Shown: positions 8,098 through 16,403 of the stretch, piece after piece
How positions within the stretch are numbered: position 1 is the stretch's first letter
Layout: every line of letters begins with the position of its first letter
Origin: Triparma columacea
Taxonomy: Eukaryota; Sar; Bolidophyceae; Parmales; Triparmaceae
NCBI GenBank assembly: GCA_030267965.1
Contig: BRYA01000060.1
Span: forward strand, 1,450-19,574
Length of the DNA stretch: 18,125 nt
Reading direction: 5' to 3'
Translations under genes and position numbers: made by a program
Notes under the pieces: model-generated
Database searches by the model: none
What the model was told of the DNA's origin: nothing
What the model saw: only the letters and a program-made list of their open reading frames with translations

Positions 8098-11000
8098 TTA
8101 TAAACCCCCCGATACACTCCCCCCATTATCCTCCTTGATGAAGCTGTCCTCCTTGTCCTCCTTGATGAAGCTGTCTGCCGCCGAGCTGTCCCCCTCTCCA
8201 CTATTTGTTCTTGTTCTGGTCATGGCAACCGGTCTGTGAACTTTATGGCTTGGTGCGCTCATCGGCCTGACATTTTTCGCCGCCTTACTGCTCTTGAGCG
8301 CCGCTTTGCTGACGGTTTCCTTCCCACTTACTGCGTTTTCGTCTTCCTCCTGGAGGGTACTGTTGTCCTTCATCGCCTGCTTCAGTAAGTAGTAGCAGGT
8401 GCTGATGCCATTGTGGGCCTTGTTTAGAACATTGTGCATGGTCGCCTCCCTCTTTATTCCGAAGCTACGAGCGTGGGGGGAGGAGTTAGCAATAAGGCCC
8501 ATTGTCGTAAAGTCTCTCCAAACTCCCTTTCCGCGACACGCTTCGCTCGCCGCTTGCCGCTCACCTGTCCATCGTCTTGATGACACTTTCGTTCAAATCT
8601 AAGGTTGGGTTCTTGTTTATCAAAATCTCGGAGCACCCGGGGTCGCAAGTCCAACCACTACTAGGATTGAAAGCGCCCCCCTTGCCGCTGTGAACCCAAG
8701 GGTGGTTCTTCGCCTGGTGGACCGTGAACCTCTTCTTCGGGTCCAACACCAGCAGATTCCTGATCAAATCCTTGACGCCCTGGCTCAAAGTGTCTGGGAT
8801 CCGGAACTGCCCCCTCATAATCTTCTTGTAAAGCTCAGGGTAGCTCTTGGCCGAAAACGGGAAGCACCCGCAGACCAAGGCGTAGAGAACCACCCCCAAA
8901 CTCCATGCGTCTATAGGCTTCCCCTCGTACTCGATCCGCCTAACAATCTCTGGGGCCATGTATGACGGGGTGCCGCAGAAGACCTTGAGCGCCTTCTTGT
9001 CCACGCTAAATACAGAAAACCCAAAATCGATCAGTTTGCTGTTCCCATCCTTGTCCAGCAAGACATTCTCCAGCTTCACATCCCGGTGTATTATCTCGCA
9101 ATCGTGCATGAAGCACAGGGCAACAGAGATCTGGTAAAATATTTTCCTCGCCTCCTCCTCGGGGAGTCTCCTCCTCCTCTTAACGTAAGAGCAGAGGTTC
9201 CCCGCGCTGACGAACTCCATGATGAGATGTATTCTCTTGGGGCTTTCGAGCGTCTCAAACAGCCTGATGAGCCTGGGGTGGTTCAGTTTCTGCGAGTTCG
9301 TGGAAATATTGAAGGAGGGAGTGTTAGTCAACGCGCTACCGCAATCTTTTCCATACAGCGGCTCGCCGTTCCCCCCCTCACCTCCATGACCTTGATCTCC
9401 TGCTGTACCCTCCTCAAATGGCTCGCGTCTTTCATCTTGCTCTTCTCGTACGTCTTGATCGCAATCGCCTGCCCGGTCAGCTTGTGCCACGCCAGGCGGA
9501 CCTTCGCGAACGAACCCACCCCGACGACCTTTCCTATGGTATAGAATTCCGTCGTCGATCTCCCCTTAAGGTTACCTGACGACATTATGGACTGCAGGTA
9601 TGACAGCTCCGAAGAGGAGCAGAACTTTGACGACAGGTTCGTGAGCGCCTCAGCGTTCACCACCTTTGGCTTGGATACAACGGTCACCATGTTCGTCGTG
9701 TGCGAGTGACTTTGGGTGTACACACGGTCACCCCCGGCCCCAGCAACACCAGCCCCCGCCTTAGCCACAGCGTTGGTGTCGGTGTCGACACCATTTCCGT
9801 TTTTGCTATTGTTCTCGTTGCCCTCCGCACTAGCACTCGCGCCTCCAGCTTTGCCCGTGCTGCTTGGTGTACTCGTCTGCCCCCCCTCTTCCTTGGCCTG
9901 GAGTCCTGACATGTTATTCTGAGCATCATTTACAATCATCTCGGGAGTCCTGAAGTTCCTGTGTGCAATCCTTTGCGAGATGGTCACAGCCCCTGCGCTC
10001 TGCGGCCTCACCCTACTCTGGGTCGTCGGTTTCGGTGCAGCTGCTTTAGTCGTCGGCGTATTCCTTGCACTCCCCCCTACGCTCCCTATGACTGTGACGC
10101 CTCCGGCACCCCCAACGATGTTGATTGAACCCCCATTCCTGGAATTTGCCGATCTCGAAGGGTTATACTGGGCCTTGCCGCCCTCTTCATGTGTCGCTTT
10201 ATACTTTTGCCTCGTGGCCCCGGCGCTCTTGGGCCGCGCATATACTACCCTGTGCCCCCCATCTCCTCCCGGCGTGGATTTTTGGGAACTGTAACCCCCA
10301 GCCGATGATGGGCGGTTGGATTTATGTGTCCTATGCGTTGGAGGTGTGCGATTCGAGACTCCTATCCTGTACTGTGCACGGGAGTAGTTGTGGGATGTCG
10401 TCGCCCTGCTACTGCTCCCTCCCGAGCTCGTCGGTCTTGAGTACTGTGTCCTATCCCTTTGGAGCTGACCCTGACTATGATAACCCTGGTGACTGTGATA
10501 AAGGTGTCCTGTCCCTCCTTGCGGGTAGTTCACTTCTCCCCTGCCTGAAGATGCATGGTTGTGACTACTACTTTTTGCGTGAGCAGATGACCTCACCTGC
10601 TGCTTCGCAGAGGAACCTTCGGAAGATTCTGCGGACGGAAGTTCGTTAGATCATGCATTATCATTTGAAGTGGAAAATCAGGGGCAGCCAACCTTGCTCC
10701 TCTCGGCCAGATTCTCCCCCTTCCCCTCTTACCTGTCTTGGCCGTCCTCTTGGTCTCAGTCGAGTTTTCCTTAGACAGGTCCTTCCTAACGACACCCCCT
10801 GCCGTCGACGGCCTCTGCTTCCCGGAGCTCTTCCCCAAACTACTTGGGGCAATCTTCTTACTCCCATCGAGCTTGTTCCTGAGGTACTGGAAAGGAGACA
10901 GACCCACGCCGAGTTTTGTGTTTTTGGCCTGAGAGGAGTACGTATGCTTGGTAACTATCTTGAAGGGTACCTGCTGCGAATAACCTTGGTCCTTCTACAG

Positions 11001-11161
11001 TGACCATGGTAAAGGAGTTAGAGGAAGCCGAGAAGGGGGATGGGAGGTGCATATGTGAGGAAGCGGTTAACACGACAATGTAAGCGGATAATAGAGACAG
11101 ATAGACATACCGTTTTCCGATCAGAGCCCCCATATCGAGCTTGAGCGCTTCTGGGGCGCAT
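8098..11161 (-). CDS. CAMK/MARK-like serine/threonine kinase with RPxSAG repeats (900 aa)
   Basis: Five exons on the minus strand: 11161-11111, 10994-10733, 10628-9382, 9289-8565 and 8515-8098. Introns are 10995-11110, 10629-10732, 9290-9381 and 8516-8564 (49 bp); all are GT-AG and phase-consistent. Residues 1-460 are disordered, rich in Ser/Gly/Thr, with repeated RP-x-S-AG motifs. The kinase domain is about 466-719: Gly loop 'GVGSFAKV', catalytic Lys 'AIK' (K496), 'HRDVKLEN' (D590), 'DFG' (608-610), 'CGTPSYMAPE' and a C-lobe ending 'HPWV'. All residues needed for catalysis are visible. About 750-810 resembles the UBA-like helices of AMPK/MARK kinases ('NVLNKAHNGISTCYYLLKQ'). The tail has a tandem 'DSFIKED' and a last RPMSAP motif. 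The position of the LKB1-target Thr (T-F-C-G) is Val623. Exon 1 is short, but its start and phase fit and it supplies another RPxSA motif. Confidence 0.86.
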
Positions 11162-11384
11162 TATTCTTCTTTTTTCCTTTGGGTAAGCTATTCGTTGCTC
11201 ACTTCGAAAAACAGCGAAGAAAATAAAGACACCCTATTTTTACAAGAACTATATTGGCCTTTTTGACAGAGAATCAAAGCGTGCTAGCGACTTTCTTGTA
11301 CCTTAAAATATTGGAACTCAAGCTTTTACTTCCGCAGAGTGTAGGAAACAACAATTCACACCTCAACATAATCCTTCGATCTTG
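11162..11384. promoter_or_regulatory. Divergent intergenic region between kinase and small coiled-coil gene
   Basis: About 220 bp of AT-richer sequence between start codons on opposite strands, probably containing both promoters. No discrete element was identified. Confidence 0.4.
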
Positions 11385-12080
11385 ATGGAAGTTTCCAACC
11401 CCTCCATTGCCCCCCCCCGCAAAAAAATACCGTCAAACTTGTGCCGTTTGTGCGGATACGACGACGACTCAACGGCTGCTCCCCCATCTTCGGCTCTCGT
11501 GCACATTGCAGCCCTCTATTCTCAGCTTCAAGAGGAGAGCAGAGCGAAAGAAATCCATTTTAAGAAGAAGATCATGGATCTGATTAAGGAAAAGGACGAG
11601 GTTGAGGCAAAAAATTGCGACATGACAAACACCATTGCTTTTCTCAAATCGGGGAACGGGAATAAGGGCCTAGAAGCTATCGACGAGTGGAAAGCCCTGG
11701 TGAGAAGCCTCCAGGAGGACAGAAAGAGGCTACAAAAAGAACTTGAAGAAAGAACAAACGGAGGAGAGATCGACAGTAATTATGCAGTGGCAGTCGACGC
11801 CGTGCCTGACGACAAAAGCACCGCAGCACCCAAATCTATGAGTGCGATGATGAGAGAAGACACTAACCCTCCTCTGGATACTAAAATCGCAAACGATAGG
11901 ACCTTGAGTAACGGATCGATCTTGATGAGCATAGTGAGGAGCGTACGAGGAGTCATCGTGGGTGTTATTGTAGGATTTAGGATATTAACGGCTCCCAGCC
12001 TTCCGGGTAAGAAAACTGACGATATCTCAGAAGGTGACCTGGTTGGCGACTTTTGCACCGAAGGCGCAGTTATAATATGA
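11385..12080 (+). CDS. Small coiled-coil protein with a C-terminal hydrophobic segment (231 aa)
   Basis: Single exon from ATG 11385 to TGA 12078-12080; an upstream TTG in the same frame is ignored. A single CxxC ('CRLCGY') near residues 20-24 is too little for a zinc finger by itself. Residues about 40-128 are charged with heptad-like Leu/Ile spacing, a probable coiled coil. About 183-205 reads 'ILMSIVRSVRGVIVGVIVGFRILTA', a plausible amphipathic or transmembrane anchor with Arg inside, followed by a short acidic tail. It would then be a tail-anchored or membrane-associated protein. I do not recognise a family. It is convergent with the LRR/EF-hand gene, 59 bp between stops. Confidence 0.62.
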   Translation: MEVSNPSIAPPRKKIPSNLCRLCGYDDDSTAAPPSSALVHIAALYSQLQEESRAKEIHFKKKIMDLIKEKDEVEAKNCDMTNTIAFLKSGNGNKGLEAIDEWKALVRSLQEDRKRLQKELEERTNGGEIDSNYAVAVDAVPDDKSTAAPKSMSAMMREDTNPPLDTKIANDRTLSNGSILMSIVRSVRGVIVGVIVGFRILTAPSLPGKKTDDISEGDLVGDFCTEGAVII

Positions 12081-12139
12081 AAACATTGGCCTGCATTGAC
12101 CTGACTTATTGTTGTTTCAATTGAAACGAAATTCAGCTA

Positions 12140-14592
12140 TTAGAGTGAAACAAGCCGCCGCATGCGATCCCCAACCCCCTTCTTCATTCCACCCTCCCTG
12201 CGACTATCAAGCTCCTTCTTCCGCTTCTGTTTATCGTGCATGTCCATGACTTGCTCGACAATATCCTCGCTGAGGCAGGCAACCGCAGAAGAGAATGTTA
12301 TAGAAGAGTGATTGAAGGGGTCTGCTGCCGAGAGAAAATTGTTCAGCTCATCATCGGAGCGCTCTTTCACCTTGACCTTGCCCTTTGTCGTGGGTTTGCC
12401 GACCAGCGAGCAGAGGGTGATGAAATCGTCCTCGCTCAAAATTCCGTCCCCGTCCTGATCCAGGCGGGAGAAACACTCCCGAAACTTCGAGAGGAATCTG
12501 TCGTGCCCGAGAAGCTGGAAGTCCATGAGGACCTTCTCGAACAAAGGAAAAGGTATTGGTATTGTACTCTCCTTCGAAGCACCTCCCTGCTTCTCATTGT
12601 CTTGCGATCTCGGTGTCCCCCTCGTCACCTCCCTCTCCGCCCGCCTCCTCTCCTCCATGCCTCCCGCCCTCCTCCCCTCGTCATCCAACATCTTCCTCAA
12701 CGTGAGACTGTCTTCCTCATTGTACATGTAGCCCACAATATCGGAGGAGAGGGAATGAGAAATGGTCGACGAGGTGATGCTGTTCGATAGCTTGACAATC
12801 TGGTCCTCCGGTTTGTTGGGGTTCTTGGCCTTCAGCGCAACGTGCAAGAGCGATTTGATCGAATCCTTGAGCTGCTCAATGACAAACCTGAACTCTTCGT
12901 CAATTTCATTCTTGATGATCTTACCGAACACGGCAACATCCGTGCTTTCAACGCTGAACATATTGACGGCCTTGATGACGGCGGAGGCGTTCTCGACGAT
13001 CAAGCTCCTCAAACCATACCTCTGGTTGAGGAATGTGTACATGTGCTGCTCCATGGTCTCCCTTGCGAGGTGGCCTTCGGCGCATTTCTTGTCGTACTTC
13101 GCCTTTGAGGCGTAAAGCTCCTCGATGAAGGACATGAGTTGATTCAGCGAGATGTTACGGATGGTTAGATCACGCTCATCATCGACGGAGGCGGCTTCCT
13201 TAGGGGTGGATGGGGGATTCGGGGGGAGGGGTACTTGCAATGGCTGCTCAACCTTCGACTCTTGCTGCCGCTGCTGCTTCCTTTGCCCATCGCTGGCAAA
13301 CGACAGGTTGGTCCTGTTGTTCTTCCCCCTCAGGATGAATGCTTTACCACTGCCGCCACTGCCGCCCAGCTTATCGAGGCTTGTGATCTGCTCTCTCATG
13401 TTTGCATTTTCGAGCCTTGCTTGTTTTAGGGCCCTCCTAAGCTTTTCAATTTCGCCATCCTTCGTTTTGACCTCTTCCTCCAGGAGCTCTGCGGCCTCCA
13501 ACAGTTGGTTTGTCTCCATCTCGCTCCTCGAAAGGTCCGCCTTGAGCAATTCAGTCTCCTTGATTGTGTCGGCTCGGACACGCTGTATTCCCCTCTGCGG
13601 CAAGTCGCGCGGAAAGGGTTGTGTCAGTGTATGCCAGTGTATGAAATTGGCATTTATACCTTTGCTTCTTGCTCACCTCGCTCTCAGCCCTGATCTCCTC
13701 AACAACGCTCTTACTGAAATCCCTCGCCTCGCCGACAATAGGAGGAAACGCCTGGAACATACTCGTGTGGGCAGACCGTATCTTGCGAAGGACGCGGCTC
13801 AGATCAGGGTTGATTTTCTCCGTGTAGCTTATCACCTCCTGGAAGCAAACGTCGAAAAGGCCGTGCTTCGCCATTAGGGTCTCGGCAGACCTCTCGAACT
13901 CCTCCTCTAGACTCGAAAGACTTCCCCTCAGCCTCCTGAAAACCGCATCGGCGTGGTCGCGGAAAGCCTTGTCCATCTTTGCATCGTCTTTGCCCTCCAA
14001 CCGGCGACCATTTCCATGCAAAAGCTTGACCATGTTGTAAATATCCTCAACCTGCGTAAGATTGATGTTGCCGGTCACGGCAAGTGTTGGATTCTCATTT
14101 CGCTGTTGTTGCTTCTGGTGGGCAATGGAGCTGTTGCGACGCACAGCATTGGCACCCACAGCTGACCCATTCAGCACACTGAGAGAGGGGATGAGTAGGG
14201 GAAGTGCAACAGCCTGGCGGAGGATAGGGGGTGAGGGGGGGTTAAAACGCTAGGAAAATGAAGCTCAACGTCCGGGGGTGACTCTCACTGACCTCTTCCT
14301 CATCAACATCAACAGATAGGGCCCGTAAATTGGGGATGGAAGACGCCACATTGGCCATATCAACAATGTTAGCGATCGGATTTGACGACAAGTCTAGCGT
14401 TGTCAGTGTTGAGAGGTCAGCTATCGACCGAGGGAGAGAGGTTAGGGAGTTTTCCCGAAGTATTAAAGCCGAGATCCCCTTGGATGCCATGATAGGCACG
14501 AGGGAAGAGAGGGCATTCGCATCAAGGGAAAGTGCAGAGAGGGACAAAGATGGCCCGGAGCACTCAGATATCTTCTTGCGGGCAAGATCCAT
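12140..14592 (-). CDS. Leucine-rich repeat / coiled-coil / EF-hand protein (763 aa)
   Basis: Exons are 14592-14293, 14213-13677 and 13594-12140; introns 14214-14292 (donor GTCAGT) and 13595-13676, both phase 0. The start is ATG 14592. Residues 1-120 are leucine-rich repeats. The splice joins 'VDVDEEE' to 'AVALPLLIPSLSVLNG', restoring the common LRR cap pattern '(EE)xV..I...LP.L..LNG', which supports the intron choice. About residues 155-355 are helical with coiled coil. About 420-530 is a further helical region with a striking conserved-looking block ('YASKAKYDKKC', 'ETMEQHMYTFLNQRYGL'). An EF-hand lies at about 658-669 with loop 'DQDGDGILSEDD' (Ca ligands D, D, D, last position D not E), followed by a degenerate second hand ('DPFNHSSITFSS'). 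A calcium-responsive cytoskeletal, possibly axonemal, scaffold is a guess from architecture only. Confidence 0.8.
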
Positions 14593-14681
14593 GTTGTTGG
14601 GGGGGAATAGAAAGTGGAAGGGATGATTGTTGTGAACAGTTATATTGATTAAGATTAGAGAGTTGGGAGCGGAATTGCGGC
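14593..14681. promoter_or_regulatory. 89-bp divergent intergenic region (shared promoter)
   Basis: It lies between the start codons of two divergent genes, so both promoters must overlap here or lie within the coding leaders. A run of G/C near 14599-14605 is the only feature seen. Confidence 0.45.
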
Positions 14682-15693
14682 ATGAACAACTCAATCTTCA
14701 GCACCTTCTCCGATATCCCCTGTTCACCTTATGAGGGTCAGATGCCGTCTCCCAGCAAGTCAGTCAGTTTTGGAGGTCGGTCTGAGCACTCGAGCCGGGT
14801 TGAGGAAAGTCTGCTGAGGAGCACCCTAAAGAGGTCCCCGCCAAAGTATTCCGCCCAGACGCACACCTTCTCGGTGGGAGGAGGGGAAAGCCCGAGGCGT
14901 GGGAAGGTCGGAGGGGTAGAAGGTGTGAGAACACCACCCTCAAACGCCAATCTCATTGCTGCTGCCAAGCTCATCGACAATGCGCAGAGGGAGGTGGACC
15001 TAGCCAGGGCGACGGGAAGGGAAAAAGACGCAGAGATTGCATCACTGAGCGACCTGCTTAACAGGAGCATGGCGAGACAATCTTCGCTTGAGGAAAGGTT
15101 GCAGGAGATGAAACGATTGTAGGGTGGCGAAGGCTTATAGTATAGAGTACATGAAAAGAATGGAGGCAGCGGAGAGAGAGGTGGACGAGGAGAGGGCGGC
15201 AAGGAAATTGGTTGCGCTTCGCTTATTAAAGGCTAAGAAAGAGTTTGGGGCAGAGAGGAGGGCCAAGATAGATGCTGAGAATAACGCTAGGGAACTGGTG
15301 GTAAAAAACGAGGGGCTGGAGAGGTACGGGAAGATGCTGGAGGGGGAGAAGGAGAGGTTAGAAGCCGAGGTGGAGAGGTGGAAGAAAGGGAAGGAGGAGG
15401 CCGAATTGAGGGAGGCGGAGGCAAGGGTGGAGAACGCGAAAAGGATGGAAGAAGTGAACAGTAGGTGCATTGAGCTCCAAAAGGAGTTGGAGAGGATAAG
15501 GAAGGTTGAGGAGGATATGGTGGTGGAGGATGAGGGGGGGGAGGAGGAGGAGGCGAAGAAGGAAGAGGCGAAGAAGGAAGAGGCTAAGGAAATGGCGAAA
15601 GAAGAAGCAAAGGAAGAGACAATTGAAGGCGGGAAGGAAACCCCAAAGAAAGCTAGCACGAAGAAGAAGAAGAAAAAGAAAGCTGTTGGTTAA
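14682..15693 (+). CDS. Long coiled-coil protein with a frame break near 15120 (22-nt intron or frameshift)
   Basis: The first frame runs from ATG 14682 to a TAG at 15120-15122: a Ser/Pro-rich N-terminus ('PSPSKSVSFGG'), then coiled coil ending 'SLEERLQEMKRL'. The next frame, open from 15112, continues as a coiled coil ('EYMKRMEAAEREVDEERAARKL...') and ends in KKEEA repeats and a Lys-rich tail at TAA 15691-15693, with no own ATG until 15151. Both halves have the same charge and heptad style, so I treat them as one gene. Removing GT...AG at 15119-15140 (22 nt, phase 2) restores the frame and keeps heptads; a one-base deletion near 15117-15122 would also do so. Which is true cannot be told from sequence. 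No enzyme domain is seen. Confidence 0.65.
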
Positions 15694-16172
15694 CAAGTAA
15701 TACCCCCCTCTTCACCCTTCCCTTCCCTCCCCTCCTCCACCCCCTCCATGATCCCTTCTATCGTTTCCCTGACAGCTTCTCCAATTCCCCCTTCCCCCGT
15801 TTTGTAACCTCCTTCAACTCCCCATGCCGTGAACTCCCCCCCCTTAAACCCCCTCGTAATATCCCTCGCAACCGTCCTAAAGTCCCCCGGCGTAAGCGCG
15901 AACCCACCCAGAGGGTCCCCCTCAAGTCCGTCGTACCCGCACGCGACAATAAGGACTTCCATACCTTGTCCCTTCAGCCACTCAAGTCCGTTCATAACTT
16001 CCCGACCCCACTCCTCCCCCTCCGTGCCCTGTGGTAGTCCTACCTTTCGTATGTTCTCTGCTCGGGCGTCCGATCCGCTGTTCCCGGGGTATATGCCGGC
16101 CTGTTGGATAGAGCAGTATGCGTAACCGTCCTCCCCTGCGAGTATGTCCTCGATGCCGTTCAGTATTATTTC
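15690..16172 (-). pseudogene. 5'-truncated histone deacetylase fragment (C-terminal part only)
   Basis: The frame is open from 16172 to TAA 15692-15690, with no ATG near its beginning and a TGA just upstream (16175-16173). From about 16160 it reads 'NGIEDILAGEDGYAY', the region after the family's 'DxDVHHGNGT', and continues through 'CGYDGLEGDPLGGFALTP' (zinc-ligand Asp in GDP) and 'EGGY' (active-site Tyr). These are hallmarks of the class II/IV deacetylase C-terminal half. The His-His dyad and the first zinc ligands (DxH) are missing, so no catalysis is possible from this fragment. Upstream there is only about 240 bp before the next gene's stop, too little for the missing 200 or so residues. 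Homology stops sharply where base composition turns AT-rich. A pseudogene by breakpoint is most likely; an assembly join is the alternative. Confidence 0.75.
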
Positions 16173-16403
16173 TCAAAACAATTGGGTCCTAATTCTGGAA
16201 TCCCAAATCCCAACGAATGCCCACTAAATTCGCGAGAATTTATATATGACCACTCGAATGTTAGAACGGATGCTACGGCATAACATAAGAAAAATTATGA
16301 ATTAAATATACGAAACACTAATAGTGTGGAGGATCCTAAGCTTCTCCACGAAAGATAATAAACACGATAGTTTCTCGATGTAAACGATGGGTTGCGTTCT
16401 TCA
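16161..16403. other. AT-rich island with three short inverted repeats
   Basis: It is visibly AT-rich compared with the C/G-rich flanks. Perfect short inverted repeats are 16226-16231/16236-16241, 16315-16320/16322-16327 and 16326-16331/16344-16349. It lies between the truncated deacetylase and the stop of the KH/WW gene, so part of it must be the latter's 3' UTR. No transposase frame, snRNA or tRNA was recognised. Confidence 0.55.

Noticed and set aside
10858..11133. Frame starting 'MGALIGKR' as the kinase N-terminus
   Set aside because: It cannot join downstream exons in phase; ATG 11161 with donor 11110 is phase-consistent.
16331..16343. Adjacent BamHI and HindIII sites suggesting cloning vector
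   Set aside because: Only 13 bp, with no other vector sequence around.
16392..16403. Short resemblance to the conserved 5.8S rRNA stretch (TGCGTTCTTCA)
   Set aside because: Only 11 bases match and the flanks do not; chance match.
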